A program made the position numbers and the translations under genes. This document shows, piece by piece, positions 51,201-63,000 of a DNA stretch of 64,000 bases. A model generated the notes under the pieces. The model saw only the letters and a program-made list of their open reading frames with translations, ran no database searches and was not told the DNA's origin. The stretch covers positions 47,135,869 through 47,199,868 of the forward strand of contig NC_046683.1 of the NCBI RefSeq assembly GCF_009870125.1, read 5' to 3'. How positions within the stretch are numbered: the first letter of the stretch is position 1; every line of letters starts with the position of its first letter. Source of the DNA: Drosophila pseudoobscura. Taxonomy: Eukaryota; Arthropoda; Insecta; Diptera; Drosophilidae.

Positions 51201-52751
51201 TTCTCCCAGTAAGTTTTTGTTTTATCGGTTCGTTAAACTAGTTTTTCCCCTTAGCTCAATTTCAGCATTAAAGTAAAAAAGTTTGTTCTTATTTTTGGCA
51301 CGGATAAACATTATTAAGCAATAAAGTATGGAGAGAAAATCTCAAAATAAACACATTTTTCGTAGGTCCTGCCGCTTGACGTGGGAGGGAGGAACTACTA
51401 TTGTTATGAGTTTGAGAGGTTCTTACAGGGCACGAACCACACTTGGACCTTATATTTGGTATTGGCAACTTTTTCTATTGAAATTATATTTATGGCAGCA
51501 GCTGTTGCTGAAGGATGCTACGAGAGGCTGGGGCTGAGTTCGATGCGAGACCAAATTATAGTCCAGACTACCTGGGTGCAGTAGGAATACGTGCTTGCGG
51601 TGTTCACCCACTCCCAGAACCAGTCCCAATGCTAGTTCCAGGCTCTTCAGCTTATTAGAGCCCGCATATTGTGAAGCCTGGCTATATGCTTTGCATATAA
51701 ATGACCCACATATGTACATACGAGTAAGTATGGGCGGGCTATCCCACATGTGGCGTTACTGCCTAGCCCGACTCTTGGCGCTCCATGACTCCACTACCAC
51801 AGATCTAGGACGAATTTCTCTTCAGTGTTGTCCTTGGCCTGGCCACTTTAAGGGACCACTCTCGATGACTTCCTCTTTCAAGGCTCATTGACTGCACGCC
51901 AACCATTGTCGAGAGCCCAAGCCCAGAATCCCTTTGACTTGAGTTGGGCGTTTCCTTATAAGCCACGACTCAGCTGCACTTTGTCTTCATAAAAGTCGCG
52001 TTGAGGACCAAAGTGAAATTTACATAAAATCTACTCGGTTTCTGGACAAGTTTTCATCCTTTTTTTTCTGTTGTGTTTCGTTTGGCAATCAATAAACGCA
52101 CATAAATTTCCCTCTATCCGTTTGCAGTTCTTCTTCCATTATTTTGTCATGTTTCTTTTCTGGGGTTTTCCCTTTTTTTTTTGGTTTTTTGTGAACCAGA
52201 AGTTCTTATCGGTGGCTAAGCTTCCTTCCCTTGCAGGGGGAGATGGTCCATAATTTATTTGCCATAAAACATGAAATGAAACATTTCGGCTCGTAAATTA
52301 TGAAAAACAAACACGTTGAGCCATCAAAGTCATCGTTGGGGTACCCCTAACGAGGGGGTGAACTCGCTATACATTGGTTGTAGTGAATTTAATGATTGTC
52401 ACTGCCGTGTCGTTGGCATTGAGCTAAGCAAATGTTGCTTCTTATTGAATACTAAACTTATTTGAAAATTAAAATAAATTAAAGTATTAAAACGTTCAGC
52501 TAAGTGCGAGGAAACATTGGTAACAATAAGTTCTTGCTGAGACTTCACGGATCTTTTTCCTGGTGTTAGATCGTTGTCCGTATGACCTCCATTAGCTTAA
52601 AGCCTCGCTCGAAATGTCTTTTCTGCTCACAAAATAATTGCTGCCCTTTGGGTCAGTTTATTGCACTTTTATTTTATATTTTACGCCAGGCGTAAGGTAC
52701 AAGTATTTCGGTTGGGGATTATCTACTTTTGAGCATGTAGCCACCCCATCG

Positions 52752-53433
52752 TTAAATCTTTGCGTAAAAACTGATGACGGCCAGTTCAACGGCAGTCATA
52801 GCAATAAAGCGGAACGTTTCCACGCTTTCAGTTGCTCGGAGGCTTATCGATGCCAGTCCAGCCGCGGCCAGGCACATGGAGAAGCTTCCAAGTCCACGAT
52901 TCAGGATATGCCACATAGAACTTACCCGGCGGGATGTACATATTTGTAGGAAAGTGATACCCTCTGAAAACTGGTAAAAGCCCCCTCCTGGAGTAGCTCT
53001 GTCCAAGCAAAACTAAAAAAAACCGACCAGAATATAAGAGTAAAATGTACATATGCAGGTCAATGATAGTATTTTATAGCTGCAAATCATTTCCCGCAAT
53101 TTATCGAGCATAAATCGAATGTGCGAATGGACTTCGGGAAGAGGTTTGAATCTGGGTACGTGCCGATGAGCAAGCCGTTCAATGGTTCTTGTGGTGTCTC
53201 GATTTCAAGTAGCTACAAATTTCATGATGCGGAACACATACTATCTGACTCATCTTTGTACAAAGTGGACATTCGTTGTCCATGACACCAATCCGCACTT
53301 TCGGATGAGCGAAATATTCAATATTTGGCTCGTTGTCTGATGCGAAGCAAAGAAACGAAGCGGATTTAAATGCTGGATGTACTTGTTGTCGTTGTGGATT
53401 TGATTTACGCAATTGCCACATGTTTATATGCAT
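52752..53433 (-). pseudogene. Coding-like fragments in shifting frames, unrecognised
   Basis: Three minus-strand segments read like protein in different frames. 53433-53179 contains PNIEYFAHPKVRIGVMDNEC followed by PLC. About 53215-53090 reads ETPQEPLNGLLIGTYPDSNL. 53006-52752 has two hydrophobic stretches, GSFSMCLAAAGLASISL and FRFIAMTAVELAVISFY. A TTTTTTTTAG acceptor-like site precedes the last segment and a GTAAGT lies inside it. This could be a multi-exon gene with small introns or a broken gene. I cannot name a family. Confidence 0.2.
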
Positions 53434-55136
53434 TAAAAATTGTGAGTACCAAGAAGAAAACAGTTAATAACCCATTCATATACCTACTAAATAAACAAAC
53501 AAAAAAATGCATAAAACTGAGTCGAGCCGTTTGGGAGGAATTTTCACACAAACAAAATGACCCGATATTTTTATATACTGGATGTAAAACCTCCTGTAGG
53601 ATCGATTTAATTTAATGGAAACAACGACAAACAAGGGCAGTAGAAAGTCGTTGCCTCGATTGTCTGTTGGGTCTGGGGAAGTGTCATGTTTGACCAGCAG
53701 GAACATAGCAATGACCATCAACAACGAGAACGAACGCAGTGCGTTTTAAGGGCAATGTAATACGAAGACGGACAGTCCGGGCTGCTAGCTACTGGGCCAG
53801 CGTAAGACCGAGCAGGAACATCGATGACAATGGCAGCAAATGGCAGAGCTGCAGAGGCGCCATTCCATTCCCGTCCCTCACAGCACCATGTCGACATATG
53901 GGTCTCATATTTCCCTGTTTCTGGGCAGGCACAATCGTGCATAGGCTTCTCTACAAGTACGAGTATGTGTGCGTTGTCAGCGTGTGTGGCATAATTTATA
54001 CGCTTATTTGTTAATTTTGCACACCCATTCCAAGGACTGACAGGCACACTCAGATACATTACACAAACTCTTGGCTTAATTAAAAGTTCAGGCAACAAGT
54101 TTTTACACAGCACCCCCGACTTGATAGAGACAATGGGATACACTTCTGTATAGGTAATAAGTTAAGTTTAATATAACTATTCCAAATCGATCTAAGTCAG
54201 TCAGATCTTCGCACTATAGCTTTATGTATACCCAAAGATTGAAGCAATTAAGTGGTAAGTATCCCAAGATAAAAGAGTAAACCAATAGCAGTTACAACGC
54301 AATATTATTTATAATAGGTATTTATCTCAATTATATTTCAAAATTGTATTCCTATATCCTAGAGAATCAACCTACTGGTCAAACTCAGGATAGAGCCCCG
54401 AGAGAGTTCTGCTGGCGGAACGAGAGGATGAAACTCTTTCAAAATTCATTAAGTAAGACACGAGTATTATTACTGATCATATTATCCTTATTGACTCTCC
54501 AGCATATGCTGTAAATTGTCAGTCATCGCCTGCATAGGTCCCCCCGCCAGCCCCACATATCAGGCCCACGAATATTTCAATTAATCAACCCATCTCGGGC
54601 CAGGGAGCGCCGCACGAGTAAGGGCACTACGGTGGATGGCTAAGCCGAGATGCTGGAGAAGGCAACAAGATAATTATGCCACCATATGCTCAAATGTCCA
54701 GCACAGGAGCCTCCACAGCAGCCTCCGCTCCCCCACCCCCTCGCACAACTACCCAAATACAAGGACAGTCCGCCCGTCCAGTGGGGGACTTGAGTGCTTC
54801 TCCATCTCCGTCTGCTTTTGTCTCTGCCTGGCCATGTAATTGTAATTCAGACACCACATTTAGACACCACACGTGTGCTTGTGCGTGTGAGTGCATGTGT
54901 GAGTGTGGGCTGCAGTTGTATACGTGTAGCTGTTCCTCTGTGTTGTGTCTATGTGTGCATGGATTGTGTATGTAATTTTTCCGCTGTCATGCGGTTAAAC
55001 GTGCAAATTACGCGCCATTTTTATTAGTTGTGCCAGCCGTTGGTTGTTTTATTTCATTTTCTCACCTCATTTTTGTAACGTTTTATCTCCAGCCTGGCCA
55101 CAACACTCTGCCACCCACATACACTCCACACTCTCG

Positions 55137-55166
55137 CGCACACACACACACACATAAACACACACA
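55137..55166. repeat. CA-rich microsatellite
   Basis: CACACA run with a TAAA interruption. Confidence 0.85.
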
Positions 55167-55531
55167 GACAGAGACAAGTAAGGCACTTGGAGCCACGTGT
55201 GTGTTTAACCTAATTACAGGAGACTCTCGTCCTTTTCACTCACAAAGGAATCCAACTCCTTGGGCTTGGGGAATATTAGTTCTGAGACTGCTGTTGACCC
55301 ACTTGTAGCGTAGCACAAAAGATAACTCTTACAAAATCATTTCTATACACATAAAGCGGGTTTTTTTTTTGCTGAGTATAATTTCTCTTCCTTTGACAGA
55401 TATATTTATTCATATATATGTGAAGTGATCTGCAATCAAGATCGGAGATTGCAGTCAAGAGATCAAGAAGGGTCTGGTCTGTGAAAGGTTACAACCAATC
55501 ATAGCTTCCCAATTATGCGAAGAATTATAGA

Positions 55532-55578
55532 AACAGACAGACGAAACGATATTGTCCTGATCAAGAATAAATGGACAT
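55532..55578 (+). mobile_element. Very short DINE-1-like remnant
   Basis: CAGACAGACGAAACGATATT followed by GTCCTGATCAAGAATAAATG recalls the family's conserved block but is short and diverged. Confidence 0.3.
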
Positions 55579-57226
55579 ATGTGTGTATATATGTATAAAC
55601 GAGTATACATATATACATATGTACATTATTATAAGCTCTGCCACATTTCGTTAAAAAAATATCTTTAGACTTGTATACATTTTTAGGTCCTGAAACCCAT
55701 TCTTTGCTATTTTCGTATCACACTTTCATGGGAAAGAAGCTGCCGTCCATATAGGGTACTGAAAAGTCGTTTAGGGCAGCTTGGGCAATTATTATTATAT
55801 AATTTCCATTGTTGTGGGGATCAGCCTCAGAGCTTCGTATATCCTGGTCCACGCCGCTGATGTTGCTGTTGTTGCTGTCGACTCATTATATTCATTTAGA
55901 AATTCAATTAGCGCCATAATTGCAGCAAGTGCTTAATGATGATAATGCGTTTACCATGATAACCTTAGATCCAGCATTAGCGATAAGGATGACTTGTGGC
56001 ATATCCCGTGCCACCATCGTCGAGGCTACATCTAGTTACGAGTCATTCAATTTTCACAGAAAGAACATCATTAGCATGCTAAATGGACCAAAGTTGGCCT
56101 GCGGCCTCTCTCAAAAAAGTATATGCATACAAAATACTTAAGAGAAAGGGCGCAGATTTTTAAACATGGCATTAACATTACACTTACATACCCGTATATA
56201 TACTACATACATATGTACATATATATGTATATGGGCGAGTATAGTTGAGAGGAACTGGCTTTGCCTGAGAACAGCATAAATTTATGCTTTTTTTTGGAAA
56301 TTATACGCTTGCTTTGGCGAACAAGGAAAACTTTTTCCTCGCCCATTACAACGAAAACTGTTTAAAAATCATTTATGTAAATTCCCACACGGGCCGCCTT
56401 TTTATACATACTTGATTTCGACACAATTTTGAGCATCTGCTTAATTAGGATATTTAAAAAATGTGAATTTACATCACAAAAGATTTCCTGACATAAAAAA
56501 TGCTGGATCAACATTGAACAACAAATTGATGGCAAATCAAGTGGAACATTTAAATTTGAAATTAGATAAGCATGCCTTGAACGAAGAGAGGGTTTCCTTC
56601 CCGTTAACTGCTTTGTTTTCGCTTTGAAGCCATTAAACGGGCCATTAAAACTTTTATTGCATGTCAGTCTGGTGCTGGCCGGAGCATAAAGGTCAAACAG
56701 ACTTGAGTATACTTGGCATTATTATATTAAGGCTGCTCTTGTACCGATATCCCTTGTTAATGGGGAAAAACCTGAAAAGTAGCTCCTTACATTAGCCCCC
56801 CATTTCTGCACTGGCTTATAGTCGTACATATTGCTTCATAGACTTTTATTATAAAGAAAACTCAAATTTGGCTTAAACTTTAATTAAAAGCTTTTCTCTT
56901 AGCAGCTTTGAACACGAGCTTAAGCCAGCAAGGACTCTCACTCAGTCAAGACACAAACCATAAAGTTTGATAAAAAGTACAAATGTACGGTATTGCAGAC
57001 GGATCACTTTGTCTCAATATATTCTGGATGCTCTGATACAGCAATTTTAAAATAATAATAATAAATAGATAATAAAATAACTGTAGGAACAGTCGGCATA
57101 ACTTTGACAATCATCCCTCTCCATTGTTGTAACGCCATCAGACGACACTGTGCGTTTGATACCAGCGAACGATGGAAAATGAAAATAGTCTTATTTGCTG
57201 GCATGTCCGAAATAAAAAAATGATCG

Positions 57227-57600
57227 GAAACGTTGTGAGTCGCGGCAAGGGTCACGGCTCTACTTTTTGGTTATGCGTGAGCGGAGATCTCTCGACGATC
57301 TCTCAATTATGCTCGCCCTTGTCATAGGAAGAAAGAGAGGAAACATGACCGCTAGTTAATTCAATTCTTTATACCCTCTCCACCTAAATTACCTGTATAT
57401 TAAAATACCAAAATATTTTATCACTTTCTATTTTCCCGCTACTATTTTCCGCTACATGTCTGTCTCTCTCATTCACTTCTCACACTAACTTATAGCTATA
57501 TCAACCCGACTATGGATGCTGATTAAGAATATATGCATATACTTTGTGGGATGGGAAACACTTTCTTTTTTGTGTTACACAAACATATCCACATCCACCA
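57227..57600 (+). mobile_element. Degenerate DINE-1/SGM-like element
   Basis: Left end GAAACGTTGTGAGTCGCGGC parallels the start of the copy at 43.94 kb. The right part (GATGCTGATTAAGAATATAT, then GCATATACTTTGTGGGATGG) is a diverged version of the family's conserved block. The middle differs, so this is an older or recombined copy. Confidence 0.55.
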
Positions 57601-57766
57601 TTAAACTAATACATCCCTTTAATCTAATCTACAATAGTACTTATACTTCATAAAAATTTCAGTTCGTTTTGAATAGGATACAATCAGCTCACTCAGGAGA
57701 AAATTCTATAATCTTGAACAAATTACTCAATGTCGATTCGAATGGACGTATCCCAAGCCAGCCATT

Positions 57767-58117
57767 ATGCCAGCCTCCAAAAGCAAATCCCCTTCTTCCA
57801 CCTTCCAGCGCAGTTCTGTCATGAGTTTCTGTCTGAGTAAAGAAAAGGTCACAACCCATGGTTTTGTTAGCACCCTCTGCGACACGTTCACTGCGGTTTG
57901 CAGACTTCAGGCGCTCCTTGAGCTGCCTGAATTGAAGGATAGAACATCCATGTCGTCCATGGAGGGTCTGTGCGATCTATTACAGAAACTTTCCCTGACA
58001 TCGCCCAGGCCTATTCCACTAGATCACCCAATAGAAGCTAGTGACACTGGGCACACAGGCCAAGAAATGGTCAAGCATCCTAAAGAGATCGTAGGCCAAG
58101 GAATAGTCAGGCACTAG
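57767..58117 (+). CDS. Unrecognised 116-codon ORF, candidate small gene
   Basis: ATG at 57767 with A at -3, stop TAG at 58115-58117. The middle part (FVSTLCDTFTAVCRLQALLE, then SMSSMEGLCDLLQKLSL) has helix-like periodicity and balanced codon use, unlike the AT-rich flanks. A TCAGTT initiator match lies at 57659-57664, and an AATAAA sits about 25 nt after the stop, so a compact transcription unit of about 480 nt is conceivable. An upstream ATG at 57730 in another frame reads 36 codons (including QIPFFHLPAQFCHEFLSE) and stops inside this ORF. That frame also looks like protein, so the locus could be a frameshifted relic. It lies just right of a DINE-1-like remnant. No domain recognised. Confidence 0.3.
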   Translation: MPASKSKSPSSTFQRSSVMSFCLSKEKVTTHGFVSTLCDTFTAVCRLQALLELPELKDRTSMSSMEGLCDLLQKLSLTSPRPIPLDHPIEASDTGHTGQEMVKHPKEIVGQGIVRH

Positions 58118-58149
58118 CTGGTCAGCTAAGCCGCCGCTATAAATAAATA

Positions 58150-58966
58150 TTATAAAGCTGTTAAACCTGAAACGTTGTCTACAAATCTTGGCAGCTCAAG
58201 CAACATCCCAGCAGAATATTTTGAGCACCAGTATGTATGTATGCATGTATCACATAAGATCTCGATAGTTTGGTTTGAGTGACAGCGATTCCATCTATTC
58301 TCCTGATCGCAAACCGGTAAGACTTAAATGAACTGACGGCTACTATTCCTCATAATCCATATGCTATGTAATTTACTTCTTGTTTTATTCTGTAAGCTAC
58401 CATTACACAGTATGAAAATAAATCAATTTTCTTGAAAAAGGGATGCAAATTAAAGAATTTTGATCAGCAAAATAAGTATTGATATTCCGATTAAAGGTGG
58501 TGAAACAATGCTAATAGTAATACAATAGCCTTATGACATTATACTGTGCAAACCAACTAATAGATAAAAGAGAGACAGCCTTATGGGAAACTCAAGCAGT
58601 GAGAGCGAGAGCGATATACATATGTATGTATGCGTCAGTTTGGCTTTCCATTCAAGATGCGGCAGAAATGGTGGACTATTACACTTTTCAGATTCCAATT
58701 TGCTGGCTGGCTGGCCGTGTGTGTTAGAAAACATCATATTGCCACAAATAGTGCCTCAGTTCTTCGACTGACAGCCGGGAGGCGTTTCTGGAGATGGATA
58801 CGATTTGTCGCAGCAAAATTAGCAAAAGTCTAATGCCATAAGGCAATAAGAAAGTAGGACGACAAACCTACTGGAAAAACCAACCGGCAAGTTTAAATAA
58901 TGGACATTATAGATATTTCCAAACAGTATAAAGATCAACTCGCAGGACTTTTGTACACTTTTTTTG
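58150..58966. other. AT-rich intergenic DNA left of the TMEM237-like gene
   Basis: No gene seen. It separates the candidate small gene at 57.7 kb from the probable 3'UTR of the TMEM237-like gene. Confidence 0.45.
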
Positions 58967-58972
58967 TTTATT
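58967..58972 (-). terminator. Candidate distal poly(A) signal, TMEM237-like gene
   Basis: AATAAA on the minus strand (TTTATT on the plus strand) at the left edge of the AT-rich block, about 1.06 kb past the stop. Confidence 0.3.
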
Positions 58973-59528
58973 TGCATTCATATAAGTACTTTTTATATAC
59001 AAGTTTACAATTTGATGTCCATGTCGTCGTTTTGCTTTGATCGATTGATTCGCTAGCTCGGTAAATCGTTTCTCGGTTTAATTCCAAATTTCTTTGTATA
59101 TATTTATGTACGGTAATTGTATTGTAATTCAGTAATATTCGTTATATTATTGCACTCGGTTTATGTACAGCTCGATTAAACATAAAAATGTTGTTAAGAA
59201 AAAAAATGTTTGCCAATGGCCTACAAATTGAAATAAAGATAATGTTGTACATAATTAAATATAATTGTATATAATAATTGCATATAATTCAACATTCTCT
59301 TCTCTTACAATTCGTAAATAATTTTCTAATGCTTCTATTTATGTACATACATATCGCCCATATATGCGATTAATAATATTTACAAAAGTTCTTTCGTATC
59401 CTTTGATATACTAGAATCATCTACTGTAGCTTCGGTTTGGAAAGCATTTCTTGTACAATTTGGGCAAGAATTGCATTCGTTTTTTGTTTCTCTAGACGAT
59501 ATGTGTACGAAAAAGTATTTCAAGTATT

Positions 59529-59556
59529 GTATATATATATATATATATATATATAG
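59529..59556. repeat. (TA)n microsatellite
   Basis: TA run of about 27 nt followed by further TATAGTATATA sequence, in the probable 3'UTR of the TMEM237-like gene. Confidence 0.9.
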
Positions 59557-59810
59557 TATATATAGTATATATGTATATATCTGTATAATGTGTACAAGTA
59601 TCTGTATATCTATATAGGTAACATATTTTATATATGTATGTATGCATAAGTACACGGGTAAATCTATACTCGTATGATAAATATATGTCGGTATTTCATA
59701 ATTTGCCTCCTACTTGCAAGTACATATATTGTATCTATATCCTGATCTTGCTACATTCCCATAGTTTACTAAGTTGTTTGCCACTTTTCGTGTTTGTTAG
59801 TTAATTGGGT

Positions 59811-59816
59811 TTTATT
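59811..59816 (-). terminator. Candidate proximal poly(A) signal, TMEM237-like gene
   Basis: AATAAA on the minus strand (TTTATT on the plus strand), 215 nt beyond the stop codon, a usual distance for a Drosophila gene. Confidence 0.4.
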
Positions 59817-60030
59817 TTGTTCTAGCGGCCTGTGAAGGGCATCCACGTGAATCTTCAGTAGACGACTTTAAAGCTTAATATGTTGGGTATACATAAAAGA
59901 TTTCTATGCGCTCGGATTATGTCATATAAAAAGCCAATAACTGAACAACAGCTTCTAAAAGTTCAACTATAAGTACGAATACGAGTACGAGTATATTTAC
60001 AAATTGTTCTAATATGCGTACGCCTTAAAT

Positions 60031-63000
60031 TCAATTATTTGTCAATTGATATTTGGTAAGATCAGCCAGATGCTCATACAGCATATCCTCCTGTGGCGTC
60101 AGCCCAATCATTATCCAGCCCGATATGGCGGCGATGCTCCTCGTCACCGACAGACTGCTCCACACGCCCCGCACACTGTTGCTCAGCTGTAAGGGAATCG
60201 GGGAGATCGATCAGGGATTAGACATCATTATCAGATTATGTTATAAGAAGAACCTACCAACTCCTGTTGGGTCAATGTTATGTTAGCATTGTTATTGAAC
60301 AGGTACAGCTTTTCATCGATCGAATCGGAGCAGATCGTTAGGATTATTGTCGCAACGTAGATCATTGTGATGATGAGCCAACGGAATGATATAAGTTCAC
60401 TGGCACTCGAGAAGCTCCAGCGACAAATGTCCATGCTATAAGCGAAAATGGATGGATTCGGGTTACTAAATTGATTGGATAATGATTATAACCGATTAAA
60501 AATATACTAATATGAAGTTATTTAGAAAAAACCACGCGATGGATAACAGTCATGTCATCATATCATACAAGAAAAGATAAAAGATATCATATGCTTTGCT
60601 GCCACCAAAGAAAATAAGGGAAAGGCTCCACCCGCACTGGAAATTCCATGCTTTGTTTGGCACCTTTGTTGTTTCATGGCCGATCTGAAGGAGGCACACA
60701 AATCAAACACTGATAGGTATGACAGTTCAATTGAGAAACTAGAAAGTACTACGAGGAAAAAATTTGGTGCGGCAGTGCAGTGAAGTTCATATAAGAAAGA
60801 ATGAATGAAGGTGGACGCAAGTTACGATTGGCCTTGCAGCTTCTTTCACTTCGCTTTCACTTCATTTTCACTTCTTTCGCTTCTTAGCTGTATTGAAAAA
60901 TTATTCGTTGGATGGTGGGCCGCCATGAGGTTGGGCGTACTCTGGCTGACATTTATATTTGTGCACTTCTGTTAATTGAGGAAATTCTCTCGATGTACAC
61001 CATTTGCCAACTGGGAAAGGTCAAAGCAGAGATTCCGCTGCCAGAGTGCCAGCGCAGATACTTTGCTCGTGGCATCCTCGCACACACACACACACGCACA
61101 TAAATCAACTGGGGAAAAGCGAAATGTCATGCACAGTTTCACACTTCTGCAAGCCGAAAAGAAAAACAGCGGCAGACAGTTCCGTTCCTGGTCTCGTTTT
61201 TCGGGAGAAGGGGCCGGCGAACCCCTGAGCCAGAGCCCAGAGCCCCGGAGAACGGATAGCCCAGAACCCAGAGCCAAAGCTGAAGCTGAAGCCACCAGCT
61301 ACCCATCCACCCACTCAGACAATCAGCCGGCGCAGCCTTTAAAGGTCAAGAGTGCAGGCAGAGACGTCGGCGTCGACTTTGGCGTCGGTATCGTTGTGTG
61401 GGCAGCGACAGTGGCGTGCAAAAAGAGCAAAGTTTAAGGGCATTAAAATATTTTGCGGCTGATGAAAGCGACCACGCAATGAGTGCCATTCAAATTATTT
61501 CCATGCCCCACGAAACCAAACAAGTGCCACACACAAATTCAAACTACAATACAGTGCCTTTTTATAGGCACATTTCTAGTATGTACATTAGATGTTACAT
61601 TCTCAGCGGTCTCGTGGTGCTATGAAACGCACGGTTCAGTCTAGAGTCTAGACCACATTGAGGAGAGGCAAGACGGCTTTCGCTACCCACATCATTTTGA
61701 TATTCAGCTCAATGGAAGTACTGGCAAGGCCCAACTCTGAGGTCAATGTGTTCTTGAGAACCGACCCCGCCTCGAGTCAAGAGGCTCTCTCCTTCAGCTT
61801 TCGGTATATTTTTAGCGAACTTTCTAACGAAGGTTACACGCCGCTCCGCCTCAACTGACTTTTAATCAAGCCAAGGCCGTCGAGGGACTGCTAAGGACAG
61901 TCGCTGAATACCTTCGGGATGGGCGAGTGGATTTTCACTCAATGTCTGAGACAGTTTCAAGGAAAACCCCTCTGACAGTGTCAGACATGGAGATACGACG
62001 AATGAGATTGTATACGATTGTGTACCTCGGTAAATGTGGGTATAGTCGAAATAATAAAGCTAAAATACCAAATATAGTATGCAAAGCAGAAGGATAATAC
62101 TCACCGATCGAATACAGAAACCAAACATATGATGGCCAAGCAATAGAAGGTATTCAAATAGATCTCCGCAAATCCCGCATAGTCGCTGATCAGGGCCAAA
62201 GCGTCGCTGCTGCTTGTCGCCGATGTTCCTGATCCCGACGATGCTGTTCCACTGGGATCCGTACCACCCGCACTGAGGCCCAAATTTGTGGTGCTAGATC
62301 TTGTTGTGGTCATGTCCATCGCTAATGGTGTGGATGTTGTTGATGAGGTTGGCATTGTCTCGCCAGCAAGACTAATGCCATTGATGACCTTTGCCCAATC
62401 CATCGGATGGCTGCTCAGCACAAAGAGTAGATGGGCCAATGCTAGACCAGCTAGCAGGCCGTGGCATATATTCGAGAGGAGCAGCCAGATTCGTTGAACT
62501 ACACAGGCTAGTTGTATACTGCTGGTGATGCCATTGCTGAAATGATAGCAGGATTGGTTATTAAATATCTAACAGAACCCCAACTAGATTCCCAAGCCCC
62601 CAACCTCTAAAAATATCCATTCTATCCCATTCTCGGTTCGTCTTGTTTTTCTTAGTCTAACATATTTCCTTTGAAAGTGTAACTAATTTTTCCTGAATAA
62701 ATATATCATAGGGACCTCCTGCACTTATAGTATCATAATTTTTAAAGGATTTCCCCTATTTTCGGGTATTCACTCACCGATTTAAGTCGGCATCGAGCAG
62801 GCAGCGGGTGTCAGCATAGCTGCCACGTCCGCTGGTTGAACCACCACCGCCCCCAGTACTACCACCTCCGCCAAGGCAGTGGCCGCCATGCGAGCGATAG
62901 AGACGACCGGCGCCACCCAGCTCGGCAGCCGAGATGCCATTGATGCCGCCCGCAGGACCCCCGCCAGCCGTGCCACCTGGGCCACGTGCGGCAGCTCCCA

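Larger units (their letters stand above)
44453..52751. other. Noncoding stretch without recognised gene
   Basis: Contains a G-rich CAGCGGGG/CAACGGGG tract (44893-44932), a GTGCTGAAAA duplication (46849-46868), an ATGG/ATAG array (47606-47650), a GGCTTTGGGTCT repeat (48187-48251) and a T-rich AT block at 50.4-51.3 kb. No coding frame accepted. Confidence 0.55.
53434..57226. other. Noncoding stretch without recognised gene
   Basis: Contains a CA-rich microsatellite (55137-55166), the short DINE-1 remnant at 55.53 kb and two AT-rich TACATATGTA clusters (55.58-55.63 and 56.19-56.23 kb). Confidence 0.5.
58967..60030 (-). other. Probable 3'UTR of the TMEM237-like gene
   Basis: About 1.06 kb of AT-rich DNA follows the stop at 60031. 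Minus-strand AATAAA hexamers occur at 59816-59811 (215 nt past the stop) and 58972-58967, which could give short and long forms. The block includes a (TA)n run near 59.54 kb. No ORF of note. The extent is inferred from composition and hexamers only. Confidence 0.4.

Noticed and set aside
53718..54143. 141-codon minus-strand ORF
   Set aside because: No domain or supportive context; chance ORF in GC-richer desert DNA.
57004..57255. 83-codon minus-strand ORF
   Set aside because: Partly overlaps the left end of the degenerate DINE-1-like element and AT-rich DNA; no protein-like signature.
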